Positions 16,581-25,016 of a DNA stretch of 64,000 bases are shown here, piece by piece. The notes under the pieces are model-generated. The model had not been told where the DNA came from, made no database searches, and worked only from the letters and a program-made list of their open reading frames with translations. Each line of letters begins with the position of its first letter. Positions within the stretch are counted from its first letter, which is position 1. Made by a program: the position numbers and the translations under genes. Source of the DNA: CAYNVQ01 sp964400735 (GTDB lineage Bacteria; Acidobacteriota; Aminicenantia; Aminicenantales; Aminicenantaceae); NCBI GenBank assembly GCA_964400735.1, contig CAYNVQ010000009.1, positions 121,587 through 185,586 of the forward strand, read 5' to 3'.

Positions 16581-16633
16581 GAAGAAGGCCTAAATTGACA
16601 GAATTCGAGCGATCATATAGTATTAATAAACCT

Positions 16634-16913
16634 GGATTATTCATAAAAAATGCCGATACCATATTCAATTAGAGCCATATCAGGGAAAGTCCTTGACATT
16701 GCTTTTAATTTTTATACGAGGATATTCATTCATATATTCGGCATTTTTTACCCTTTGGGCACCGACCCAACATGTCCGCCAATCTCACTGAAATGTCTTC
16801 ATCGCAGCCCAGGAAGGTTGGATCGGCTCTCGGTAGTGCCCTACAGCTTCATGGGCCACTTCCCCGCCTTACCTTAAATGTTAGGGGGGTTGGCCATGGC
16901 TCGTGAATAATCC
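16634..16913. repeat. ~280-bp element with GGATTATTCAT inverted ends, copy A
   Basis: The left end ACCTGGATTATTCAT (from 16630) is inverted at the right end, where GTGAATAATCCCGGT (16903-16917) reads as ACCGGGATTATTCAC on the other strand. Internal blocks match copy B at 44697-44980: ATAAAAA followed by CGAT-CCAT near the left end, and GTAGTGCCCTACAGCTTCAT-GGGC-ACTTC near the right end. The element fills most of the 346-base gap between apgM and the amidase, and its right edge lies just before the amidase start. No coding potential. Confidence 0.65.
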
Positions 16914-16926
16914 CGGTAAACAAAAA

Positions 16927-18105
16927 ATGAATAAAGCCGTTCACTTGATCTTGGCAACCCTTGTTTTGCTTTCTTCTCTTCTCTCCTTTTCCTTCCAGAA
17001 AAAATCCGATGTCGAAATCTATGACCTGCGCCACTTCACCCATCCCACCTTCACGCGGATCGTCGTGGATATCGGGACCCTTCGGGAATACACCTTCAAT
17101 CAATTGGCTTCTCCGGACCGTGTTTATGTGGACATCTACCAAGTCAAGCTGAATCCCATCCTGCACAACAAAACCTATCTCGTACAGAATGACTACATCC
17201 GCCAGATAAGGATCGCCCAAAAAGCCCCCAACACGGTCAGGGCAGTGGTCGATCTCGACTTTAAAAAAGTTAAGCGTTTCCAAGTTTGGCCGGCATATGA
17301 TCCTTTCCGGATCGTCATCGATATCTACCCCATTGATGTCGTTTCTGAGAGCCCCTCGGAGAAACCCCCTCAACCAGCCAAGCCAACCGAAGAAGGATAC
17401 AGCATGGCCCGGCAGCTCGGATTGGGAATCCATACCATCGTTATCGACCCGGGGCATGGAGGCAGAGACCCTGGATGTATCGGGAAAGGGGGGACCCAGG
17501 AAAAGTCAATCGTCCTGGATATCTGCCAACAGCTGAAAAAAATGCTGGACAACCATCAAGGGCTGGAAGTTATTCTAACTAGGGAGACAGACATTTACAT
17601 TCCGGTCGAAAACCGTACGGTTATCGCCAATCAGAAACAGGCCGATTTATTCATATCGGTCCACGCCAATTCCAATCCGAGCAAAAAACGGTCGGGCGTT
17701 GAGACCTTTTACCTCAATTTCAGCCATGATCCTTCGGTGATAGAAACCGCTGCTCTCGAAAATGCCACTTCGACCAAAAACATCAGCGAGATGCGGACCA
17801 TCCTGGAGAAGATCGTTAAAAATAGCAAATTCGTGGAATCGAAAAAACTCGCCGAAAGTATCCAAACAAATCTTATCCAATCCATCGCCAAGACCTACAG
17901 CGACATAAAAGATCTGGGACACAAAGGGGGACCCTTCTGGGTTCTCATCGGGGTGGAAATCCCCTCCATCCTGGTGGAGGTTTCCTACCTGAGCAACGCC
18001 AAGGAAGAAACAAGGCTTAAAAACCCTCAGTATCGCCAACTCATCGCCCAGGGTATCTATGACGGAATCACGGAGTATATCCATTCCCTGGGGAAAGGAA
18101 TATGA
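16927..18105 (+). CDS. N-acetylmuramoyl-L-alanine amidase with AMIN domain
   Basis: Cleaves the amide bond between MurNAc and the stem peptide of peptidoglycan, in the periplasm, during cell separation. 392 residues: a signal peptide (K-A-V-H-L-I-L-A-T-L-V-L-L-S-S-L-L-S-F), an AMIN domain (about 30-140; T-R-I-V-V-D-I and R-V-Y-V-D-I-Y) that targets septal peptidoglycan or the secretin region, and an Amidase_3 zinc domain (I-V-I-D-P-G-H-G-G-R-D-P-G at about 175, E-K, L-T-R-E-T-D, S-V-H-A-N-S-N). I chose the ATG at 16927 because the upstream alternative at 16903 lies within the right end of the repeat. It begins a three-gene operon; the next start follows after one base. Confidence 0.9.
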   Translation: MNKAVHLILATLVLLSSLLSFSFQKKSDVEIYDLRHFTHPTFTRIVVDIGTLREYTFNQLASPDRVYVDIYQVKLNPILHNKTYLVQNDYIRQIRIAQKAPNTVRAVVDLDFKKVKRFQVWPAYDPFRIVIDIYPIDVVSESPSEKPPQPAKPTEEGYSMARQLGLGIHTIVIDPGHGGRDPGCIGKGGTQEKSIVLDICQQLKKMLDNHQGLEVILTRETDIYIPVENRTVIANQKQADLFISVHANSNPSKKRSGVETFYLNFSHDPSVIETAALENATSTKNISEMRTILEKIVKNSKFVESKKLAESIQTNLIQSIAKTYSDIKDLGHKGGPFWVLIGVEIPSILVEVSYLSNAKEETRLKNPQYRQLIAQGIYDGITEYIHSLGKGI

Positions 18106-18106
18106 A

Positions 18107-18994
18107 ATGGAAAGAAGAGAATTCATAAAAAAAATGGCCGTCGGGGGGCTGATCCTGAACATTCCTCGCGGCCTTTTCTCTGGAACCCAAGGAAATCCGG
18201 ATTTAGCGCTTATCCAAGGTGAATCACCGTCCAAGATCACCAGGGAAGCCGTCGCCGCTCTGGGAGGGATCAGACGGTTCGTCTCCAAAGGAGACGTGGT
18301 CATCATCAAACCGAATATCGGGTGGGACCGTAGCCCGGAGCAAGCCGCCTGCACCAATCCCGATGTGGTCAAAGCCCTGGCCGAACTCTGTGGCGAAGCT
18401 GAGGCCAAAGAAATCATCGTCATGGATAACACCATAAATCCCGCCCAGAGAACCTATGCTCGTTCCGGGATCGCCAAAGCGGCCAAAGAGGCAGGGGCAA
18501 AGACTCCCTACGTCAACCCCCACCATCTAAAAAAGATGGCCATCGACGGAGAATGGTTCAAGGAATGGGAGGTTTATACCGATTTTGTCGAAGCCGATAA
18601 AATCATCAACGTCCCCATCGCCAAGACACATAGCCTGTCCCGGCTGACCATGGGGATGAAAAATTGGTTGGGCGCTATCGGGGGCCCTCGTAACCAACTT
18701 CACCAAGCCATCGATTACGCCATGATCGATCTAGCCCATTTCTTCAAGCCCACTCTCACCGTCCTGGATGCCTACAGGATTCTGAAACGGAACGGCCCTC
18801 AGGGGGGCAGGCTCTCCGATGCCGAGCTTCACAAGACCGTGGTGGCCGGTGTCGACTACGTGGCCGTGGATGCCATGGGTGCCACCTTCTTCGGGATGAA
18901 GCCAGAAGAGCTTCCCTTTCTGCGGCTGGCTGCCGAAAAAGGAAGCGGTCGAATCGACTTGGAGAAACTGAACATTGAAAAAAGAACGGTCTAA
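18107..18994 (+). CDS. DUF362 protein with Tat-type signal
   Basis: 295 residues starting M-E-R-R-E-F-I-K-K-M-A-V-G-G, a twin-arginine leader followed by a hydrophobic stretch, so it is probably exported folded. The body is DUF362: G-D-V-V-I-I-K-P-N-I-G, an I-I-V-M-D-N-T segment, I-I-N-V-P-I-A-K-T-H and M-G-M-K-N-W-L-G-A-I-G-G. DUF362 members often carry or accompany Fe-S clusters; this one has no cysteine cluster itself, and the next gene encodes a multi-cluster polyferredoxin, overlapping its 3' end by 20 bases. A shared role in electron transfer or cofactor maturation is inference. AAAGGA precedes the start. Confidence 0.85.
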   Translation: MERREFIKKMAVGGLILNIPRGLFSGTQGNPDLALIQGESPSKITREAVAALGGIRRFVSKGDVVIIKPNIGWDRSPEQAACTNPDVVKALAELCGEAEAKEIIVMDNTINPAQRTYARSGIAKAAKEAGAKTPYVNPHHLKKMAIDGEWFKEWEVYTDFVEADKIINVPIAKTHSLSRLTMGMKNWLGAIGGPRNQLHQAIDYAMIDLAHFFKPTLTVLDAYRILKRNGPQGGRLSDAELHKTVVAGVDYVAVDAMGATFFGMKPEELPFLRLAAEKGSGRIDLEKLNIEKRTV

Positions 18995-20561
18995 AAAGTA
19001 CCGCATCATCCAGATAGCCCGAATCCTCACCCAGATCTTTTTCTTCGGGTTCTTTCTCGTCCTCTTGCTGAAAACCCGGTTTCCGGGCGAAGATTACATA
19101 TCCAATGTGGAAGGATTTTTTCATTGGGATCCCCTTTTAGGCCTGACAACCTTCATCGCCTCCCGAGCCTTCTTTATGGCCTTTCTTCCGGCCATCATTA
19201 CCCTCGTGGCGACCATCTTTTTGGGCCGGGTGGCTTGCGGATGGGTCTGTCCTTTTGGCTCACTTCACCAATTTTTTTCGTTCGCTTTTAAAAAGACGAA
19301 GCTTCTCCGTCCTAAAAAGATACAAAACAACCGGACCACCTGGAAATACTACATCCTTTTATTCGTTCTGGTGAGTGCCGTGTTCACCCTCGATTTGGTC
19401 GGGCTTCTCGACCCCTTTTCCCTCCTATACCGTTCCATGGCCGTGGTCGTTCTCCCCGCCTTCAGCTACGGCTTCTCGGCCCTGATCGGTATTATCTATG
19501 AACTTGGAATGACCGGGATAGGCGATTCTCTGATCCAGTTCTTCGAAAATCTCTACATCAACGCCACATTTTTTCAGGCCCTATTCATCGGAGCTATCTT
19601 TATGGGCATCGTTCTTCTCAACATGAACAGAGAAAGATTCTGGTGCCGGTATATCTGTCCCCTGGGCGCCCTCCTGGGTCTCGCTTCTCGCGCCAACGTC
19701 TTCTCCCTCAAGATAGACCAGGATAAATGCATAGAATGCAATCTCTGTACCATTCACTGCCAGACTCAAGCGAATCCCTATCCCAATGAACAATGGAAGA
19801 GTTCGGAATGTGTTTATTGTTTCACCTGCAGCGCCATCTGTCCGACAGACGCCATAAGGTTCCCGGTAAAGTTCTCCGCGGAAAGGATCGAAGCCGTGAA
19901 CCTCTCCCGGCGAAAGCTCATTTTTACTTCGTTGCTGGGCTTTTTGGCCGTACCGCTCTTCCGGCTCACGCCCGTGAAAAAGAGGGCCTCTGAAAAGCTG
20001 ATACGCCCACCAGGTGCTCTTCCGGAAGAACAATTCCTGCAGAAATGCGTGAAATGCGGAGAATGCATGAAAGTATGCCCGACCAACGCCATCCAGCCTG
20101 CCCTTTCAGAGGCCGGTCCAGAAGGGATCTGGACCCCTGTTCTCCAGCCGGAGATCGGGTACTGCGAATACTACTGCTCGCTCTGCACCCAGGTTTGTCC
20201 CACTGGAGCCCTCAAGGAACTCACCATAGAAGAGAAAAACCAGCTCAAAATCGGCACCGCCTGGGTGAATAGAAACCGCTGCATACCCTGGAAGCTCGGC
20301 GATCCCTGCATCGTATGCGAAGAGCACTGTCCCGTCTCTCCTAAAGCCATAAAATTCATGAAAATCGAAGTGAAGCGTCAGGATGGAGCGGTTAAAACCC
20401 CGCTAGCACCTGTTATAGATCTGGAACAATGCACTGGTTGCGGTATTTGCCAAAATAAATGTCCGGTGGTGGACGATCCGGCCATCTACGTGACCAGCGT
20501 GGGAGAAAGCCGATCGGAAAAGAACCAGATGCTCCTCGATATCATCACCCCCGAATTTTAA
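18975..20561 (+). CDS. Membrane polyferredoxin (NapH/MauN-like 4Fe-4S protein)
   Basis: A 528-residue inner-membrane electron-transfer protein. It has about five membrane helices in the first 260 residues, with the family motifs C-G-W-V-C-P-F-G (near 90) and C-R-Y-I-C-P-L-G-A. Four or more 4Fe-4S motifs follow: C-I-E-C-N-L-C-x3-C, C-V-Y-C-F-T-C-x3-C-P, C-V-K-C-G-E-C-x3-C-P, C-x3-C-x2-C-x3-C-P-T-G-A and C-T-G-C-G-I-C-x3-C-P. Start is a TTG at 18975-18977, overlapping the DUF362 gene, with GGAG ten bases upstream. It likely passes electrons from a membrane donor to a periplasmic or cytosolic acceptor; the DUF362 protein is the obvious candidate partner. The exact system (Nos, Nap, Mau or other) is not determined. 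Confidence 0.88.
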   Translation: MKKERSKKYRIIQIARILTQIFFFGFFLVLLLKTRFPGEDYISNVEGFFHWDPLLGLTTFIASRAFFMAFLPAIITLVATIFLGRVACGWVCPFGSLHQFFSFAFKKTKLLRPKKIQNNRTTWKYYILLFVLVSAVFTLDLVGLLDPFSLLYRSMAVVVLPAFSYGFSALIGIIYELGMTGIGDSLIQFFENLYINATFFQALFIGAIFMGIVLLNMNRERFWCRYICPLGALLGLASRANVFSLKIDQDKCIECNLCTIHCQTQANPYPNEQWKSSECVYCFTCSAICPTDAIRFPVKFSAERIEAVNLSRRKLIFTSLLGFLAVPLFRLTPVKKRASEKLIRPPGALPEEQFLQKCVKCGECMKVCPTNAIQPALSEAGPEGIWTPVLQPEIGYCEYYCSLCTQVCPTGALKELTIEEKNQLKIGTAWVNRNRCIPWKLGDPCIVCEEHCPVSPKAIKFMKIEVKRQDGAVKTPLAPVIDLEQCTGCGICQNKCPVVDDPAIYVTSVGESRSEKNQMLLDIITPEF

Positions 20562-20970
20562 TCGCAGCCAAGACACTCTATTGCCAGCTTTAAAGGCAAA
20601 AATACCGGAGATATTCTATAAAACACAAAACACCCCAGTACTTAAGCCACCGTTGCAGCCAGCCGAGGGCATGATGATCAGCGGGATAGTCAAGAGCTCA
20701 GGGCGCAGCGGTCACTGGATTGATCCGGCTTAAAAACCATCCTTATCTGGTGTGGCAAAAAACGAGCCTCAATCCCTAATTCTCCAATTTGGATTATTCA
20801 CGATTCAAGGGGCCAACCCACCGCGCGCCAACTCTAAGGTGTAAAAAAAGACCAAAGAGATACCTGTTCATGTTTAAGGATGCTTTTCGCAAAGGCATTA
20901 AACCTGAATTATTCCTGAAAGACAGAGCCCGATTGATTTGTGCAGCTCAAACCATTAAACTGGACAGGCC
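20562..20970. other. Intergenic stretch without a convincing gene
   Basis: A possible 61-codon plus-strand frame (20789-20974) overlaps the phosphatase start by ATGA, but it has no ribosome-binding site and a nondescript Lys/Arg-rich sequence. No repeat copy, terminator with a clear U-tract or RNA gene was found. Confidence 0.4.
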
Positions 20971-21402
20971 ATGAATAAAAGGAAACCCAGAGGAAATATC
21001 TCGAGCATCCTTTTTGTCTGTTATGGGAATACGTGCCGTAGTCCGATGGCCGAAGGACTGGCTAAAAAAGTATTGAACGATAGAGTACGGATCGAAAGCG
21101 CAGGTCTTATTCCCGTCTTCGACGGAGCAGCTCCCGAGGCCGTCGACGTCCTCCTCGAGATTTACGGAATCGACATATCCTCTCACCAAACGAGAAATAT
21201 TACGGATGTCCCTTTGGGTGAATTCGACCGGATCATCGTCTTGGACGCCTATGTTTACGAAATACTTTTGAGGCGTTATTCGATGCTATCAGATAGATTT
21301 GTCCTCTGGGACACAGAAGACCCCTTCGGTAAAGACTTCGATGCATTCAAAAAAACGGCCTCTTTTATCCAGAGGAAGATCGGAAAGACCTTTCTTTCAT
21401 AG
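20971..21402 (+). CDS. Low-molecular-weight protein-tyrosine phosphatase
   Basis: 143 residues with the phosphatase loop V-C-Y-G-N-T-C-R-S-P-M-A-E (nucleophile C17, arginine R23) at the N-terminus and a D-P-F segment (about 117) supplying the general acid aspartate. It dephosphorylates phosphotyrosine; bacterial relatives often counter a tyrosine kinase involved in exopolysaccharide export, but no such kinase or polysaccharide gene is nearby. An arsenate reductase of the same fold is the alternative; the C-x5-R-S-P-M-A-E loop and D-P-F motif favour the phosphatase. Start at the ATG with no strong Shine-Dalgarno. It is monocistronic as far as can be seen. Confidence 0.88.
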   Translation: MNKRKPRGNISSILFVCYGNTCRSPMAEGLAKKVLNDRVRIESAGLIPVFDGAAPEAVDVLLEIYGIDISSHQTRNITDVPLGEFDRIIVLDAYVYEILLRRYSMLSDRFVLWDTEDPFGKDFDAFKKTASFIQRKIGKTFLS

Positions 21403-21409
21403 GGATCTG

Positions 21410-21556
21410 TTACAGCTTCAAGACCTTCCACTTCTTGGTATAGGCGACACTCCCCATCAACACTCCTTTCTTCGCGGCTACCAGAAGGTTGTCGATTGGG
21501 TTGTAGCCGAACCCGTCCTCCGGATCATACAACCCGGGCTCCTCGCAGAATGTCAT
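21410..21556 (-). CDS. Possible 48-residue ORF or gene remnant after the Nramp gene
   Basis: Directly behind the transporter stop, the same minus-strand frame stays open to a TAA at 21410-21412. The reading includes the segment G-L-Y-D-P-E-D-G-F-G-Y-N-P-I-D-N and ends K-K-W-K-V-L-K-L, with varied, protein-like composition. An ATG at 21554-21556 gives 48 residues, but it has no clear ribosome-binding site, and the frame is open further upstream to 21619. It may be the tail of a gene whose front was lost. I do not recognise a family. Confidence 0.3.
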   Translation of the reverse strand: MTFCEEPGLYDPEDGFGYNPIDNLLVAAKKGVLMGSVAYTKKWKVLKL

Positions 21557-21619
21557 GCTTTCCTGGGGGACCGAGTAATCTCCACGGAGTGTCTTCTTTC
21601 GAACGATGGGGGATAGATC

Positions 21620-22951
21620 CTAAAATTGGACGATAGCCGTTTTGACGAAAACGAGGCCCGAAAACAGGAGATAGGCGATCGTCCCGGTGATGACGACCAG
21701 ATGCCATATAAAGCCCGGGCGGTATTCCGCAGGCACTCTTTTATGGATGAGATAGAGAAGGGCGATGGCAGAAATGGACAGCACAGGCGCTTCGAAGGCT
21801 GAGATGAGAACGATGAGGACTACGGGTCTTTTGGTGAACAGGAAAGCAAAGATGACCAGGCACATCAGGGTGGCGAATAACCGGTAGATATTCTTATCCG
21901 ACAGGCGGCCCGAACGAGGCGCGATCATCCTGATAGCCGAACGTAGCGCCCTCGATTTCCCGTCTACGAGCCCGATGACCGTGGAGGAGAGGATAGCCAA
22001 AGCGGCTACGAGAAAAATGACTTTCGCTTGAGGGCCGGCAGCAACGGTTAAGAGTCTTGAGAGAACCAGAGTGGTCTCCTCTCTTTCCGGAATGAGGGGG
22101 CTCCCGCCGGGCCCGGCCGTACTCAATACCAAAACCCCGATGGTCAGAAAGGCCAGTGACACGAAGGTCATGGCCAAATAGGATAAACCCGTATCGAAAC
22201 GGACCAGTGAGTACCATCCGAAAAAATTCCTCAGTCCTCCGGATTTTCCTGACGCATTTCCGCTCGAGCTAGAATTTGCCGCGGGCCTTCCGATTCCCTT
22301 TTCCAGGATCCAGAAACTGTAAATCAGGGTGGATGTGCCGCCGGCCGTCCACCCGAGCAGGCTGACAGCCGTTTGCCCGGCCCCATGCGGCAGTTCAGGA
22401 GTAAACCCCCGTAGAATCATACCGAAATCGGGCCGGAGGGCGGCGACGCTGTAAAGGACACCGACAATCAAGACAAATGAAAGCACAAAGGCCGCTTTCT
22501 CCACAGGCCCGTAAGATCCGCTTAGGAGCAGAAAATAGGCCAGCGCCACGACAATGACCGCCCATTGCAGCATGGAGAGAGCGGGAAAGAGGGCGTAAAG
22601 AGCCGAACCACAGGCAAGGGAGATCCCCGAGTAGCCGATAGCCCCCAGGAGATAGATCGAGCTCATGAGCCATACAAACCAGAACCGAGGCCCGGGAAGA
22701 TGTGAAAAACCCTGGAAAATATCCTCGCCGGTGGCGATGGTGTAGCGAGCCAGCCCCAAGGTCAGTGCGAATTTATAGAGGACAGAAACAAAAATGACCC
22801 ACCCGATGGAAAAGCCGAATAGGGCACCGGCCCTGGGAGTCAGGATCAACTCCCCTGAACCGATCGCTGCGGCAGCCAGAATAACCCCGGGCCCTATATG
22901 CTTGAGTTTAGCGCCCCATCTTCGGGGGGGAGAAAAAGAGTCTTCACTCAT
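21620..22951 (-). CDS. Nramp-family transporter lacking the DPGN motif
   Basis: A 443-residue inner-membrane protein with about eleven hydrophobic helices and the LeuT-like Nramp layout: K-H-I-G-P-G-V-I-L-A-A-A-A-I-G at helix 1 and a helix-6 region around S-L-L-G-W-T-A-G-G. Canonical Nramp metal carriers have D-P-G-N in helix 1; here that place reads G-S-G-E (31-34). The helix 6 M-P-H motif is also absent. It belongs to the divergent Nramp-related group, whose substrates need not be Mn2+ or Fe2+. No regulator or metal-related gene is adjacent. Convergent with the phosphatase gene. Substrate unknown. Confidence 0.82.
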   Translation of the reverse strand: MSEDSFSPPRRWGAKLKHIGPGVILAAAAIGSGELILTPRAGALFGFSIGWVIFVSVLYKFALTLGLARYTIATGEDIFQGFSHLPGPRFWFVWLMSSIYLLGAIGYSGISLACGSALYALFPALSMLQWAVIVVALAYFLLLSGSYGPVEKAAFVLSFVLIVGVLYSVAALRPDFGMILRGFTPELPHGAGQTAVSLLGWTAGGTSTLIYSFWILEKGIGRPAANSSSSGNASGKSGGLRNFFGWYSLVRFDTGLSYLAMTFVSLAFLTIGVLVLSTAGPGGSPLIPEREETTLVLSRLLTVAAGPQAKVIFLVAALAILSSTVIGLVDGKSRALRSAIRMIAPRSGRLSDKNIYRLFATLMCLVIFAFLFTKRPVVLIVLISAFEAPVLSISAIALLYLIHKRVPAEYRPGFIWHLVVITGTIAYLLFSGLVFVKTAIVQF

Positions 22952-22997
22952 TTTTTTTCTTCAAACTCAAACAGCTTTCCAAATTAATAATGCCTGA

Positions 22998-23765
22998 CTA
23001 TCCGAAGCTTTGGCCAAGAAGAAAATTCGCTATCAAATCCAACATACGCTCGAAATGCGCGGGATTCGAATAGATATGATCCGCTCCCTCGATGACTTCA
23101 AGCCGGCAGTCCGGGATGAAGGAAACCGTTTTTTTGCTCTGCTCAAGAGGGACCGTCTCATCCCGGGCTCCATGAACGATGAAGACCGGCACTTTGATTT
23201 TTCGGGCATACGAATAGCCATCGTATCTTTCGGCGTCCTCATAAAAGGAAAATTTCAGTCTTAGGTTCTGCCCCTCTGCTCCTGCGAAAGCGGTAAAGCC
23301 GTTTTTCCTCCAGGCGTCAACATCAAGCTTACGGTCCTGAGCGAGCAGCAGTCCCAGATAATCTGAGACCGGAGACTTCAACGCCACCACAAAAAGGTCA
23401 TTCGATTGTCCGGCAGACACCATGGAGGCGAATCCTCCAAAACTCGAACCCATGAGTCCGATTTTTTTGTATCCAAATTCTTTAACCCAACGGATCGCCC
23501 CTAGCACATCACCGACTGCATTCGAAATCGTGATATCTTCAAATTTGCCATCGCTCTCCCCATGGCCGAAAAAGTCGAACCGAAAGGTACCGATATCCGC
23601 CTGATTCAGTCTTTTTTCCAGCCCAATATATGTCCGGCCATCCTTGCTGGTGGAGAATCCATGGCACAACACGATGAGGGGATAGTTCCTGTCATCAGAA
23701 GGAGTACTCAAAACCCCGCAGAGCTTATGTTTCCGAAAGCTGGGAAAAAATACCTTTCTGTTCAT
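22998..23765 (-). CDS. Alpha/beta hydrolase (S9-like esterase or peptidase)
   Basis: A 255-residue cytosolic serine hydrolase. It has the oxyanion segment L-I-V-L-C-H-G-F-S, a F-R-F-D-F-F-G-H-G-E-S-D-G strand, the nucleophile elbow G-S-S-F-G-G (near 110), an acid in H-G-A-R-D-E-T-V-P and the histidine in G-A-D-H-I-Y. The start at 23765 (M-N-R-K-V-F-F) is chosen because a TATAAT-like box 20-30 bases upstream would leave the longer start (23816) untranscribed. Divergent from the radical SAM gene across 77 bases. The substrate cannot be told from the sequence; family relatives act on small esters or acyl groups. Confidence 0.82.
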   Translation of the reverse strand: MNRKVFFPSFRKHKLCGVLSTPSDDRNYPLIVLCHGFSTSKDGRTYIGLEKRLNQADIGTFRFDFFGHGESDGKFEDITISNAVGDVLGAIRWVKEFGYKKIGLMGSSFGGFASMVSAGQSNDLFVVALKSPVSDYLGLLLAQDRKLDVDAWRKNGFTAFAGAEGQNLRLKFSFYEDAERYDGYSYARKIKVPVFIVHGARDETVPLEQSKKTVSFIPDCRLEVIEGADHIYSNPAHFERMLDLIANFLLGQSFG

Positions 23766-23842
23766 TGGGAATTCAAGAACCCTCATTATATAATAGAAGA
23801 GTAGGCATTGCACCAAAACGATTGAGCAAGGAAGAACATAGG

Positions 23843-24949
23843 ATGGGCCGGTGTTTTCGCTGCGGCAGGGAATCTAAACTCATCTCCTCACCTCTTGACG
23901 CCTGTGCGGACTGCATTCGCGATTACTTCTCCACGGTCAAACCGCACCTGGAAAAGATCCACGCACGAACCAGAGAAATTTTCTCTCTGCCTCCGAAGCC
24001 TCTGCAATCAGAAAACGGTATCCTTTGCCATTTCTGTGTGAATCAATGCCGTATTCCTCCGGGGGGGACGGGATATTGCGGGACCAGAAGGAATGTCGGA
24101 GATAAACTTATCGGGGGTGGGCCCAAAGAAGGGAACCTTTCTTGGTATTATGACCCTCTTCCCACGAATTGTGTGGGAATCTGGGTTTGTCCAGGAGGCA
24201 CAGCCTGTGGGTATCCAGAATTTTCCTCATCCAAAGGCCCGGAATACGGCTCCAACAATCTAGCTGTCTTTTTCCACTCCTGCACCTTCGATTGCCTCTT
24301 TTGCCAGAACTGGCATTACAGGGAATATTCTGCCAGAGCGGGCCGGAAAAGGCCTGACTTCATCGTAGACGGTGTTAACGACAGCACATCCTGTATCTGC
24401 TATTTCGGCGGCGACCCCACCCCTCAGCTTCCTTATGCCATCTACACCTCGAGGCTGGCTTTGAAAAAGAAAACAGACCACCCGCTCCGTATCTGCTGGG
24501 AGACCAATGGCGCCATGAATCCCAAATTACTGGAAAAAGTGGCAGATCTCTCCCTGCACAGCGGAGGAAACGTAAAATTCGACCTGAAGGCCTGGGACAA
24601 AGGGCTACATTACGCTCTCTGTGGCACCTCCAACAAGTGGACTCTCGCCAACTTCCAGCATCTGGCCGAATTTATCCCCCAAAGACCGGAACCGCCCTTT
24701 CTCATGGCCTCCACCCTTCTCGTTCCCGGCTATGTGGACGAGGAGGAAGTCGGAAATATCGCGCGATTTATCGCTTCCTTGAATCCCCATATCCCGTACA
24801 GTCTATTGGCCTTCTCCCCCCAATTCCAAATGCAAGACTTACCCACAACTTCAAGAAAACACGCTCAGAGGTGTCTGGAAGCAGCCCAAAAGGCAGGATT
24901 GAAACGGGTCAGGATCGGAAACATCCACCTTTTGAGAGATAGGTATTGA
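23843..24949 (+). CDS. Radical SAM protein (PflA-like)
   Basis: 368 residues. The N-terminus has a zinc-ribbon-like pair C-F-R-C and C-A-D-C, then C-H-F-C-x3-C in a second cysteine segment. The radical SAM cluster C-T-F-D-C-L-F-C-Q-N (about 166) follows, with F-G-G-D-P-T-P as the glycine-rich SAM motif and W-E-T-N-G and K-F-D-L-K-A-W as the following strands. This layout matches uncharacterised pyruvate-formate-lyase-activase-like proteins. AAGGAAG lies about eight bases before the ATG; a longer frame from 23765 starts inside the divergent promoter. No glycyl radical enzyme is next to it, so the target is unknown. Confidence 0.85.
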   Translation: MGRCFRCGRESKLISSPLDACADCIRDYFSTVKPHLEKIHARTREIFSLPPKPLQSENGILCHFCVNQCRIPPGGTGYCGTRRNVGDKLIGGGPKEGNLSWYYDPLPTNCVGIWVCPGGTACGYPEFSSSKGPEYGSNNLAVFFHSCTFDCLFCQNWHYREYSARAGRKRPDFIVDGVNDSTSCICYFGGDPTPQLPYAIYTSRLALKKKTDHPLRICWETNGAMNPKLLEKVADLSLHSGGNVKFDLKAWDKGLHYALCGTSNKWTLANFQHLAEFIPQRPEPPFLMASTLLVPGYVDEEEVGNIARFIASLNPHIPYSLLAFSPQFQMQDLPTTSRKHAQRCLEAAQKAGLKRVRIGNIHLLRDRY

Positions 24950-25016
24950 TCCTGAAATTTCGGCCGATCGAATGGTCCCACCTTTATGGTTGCTCCCATC
25001 AACGCCATCTAGATAT

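Noticed and set aside
20789..20974. 61-codon frame overlapping the phosphatase start by ATGA
   Set aside because: The overlap is suggestive, but there is no ribosome-binding site and the sequence is a basic, nondescript peptide; left as unlikely.
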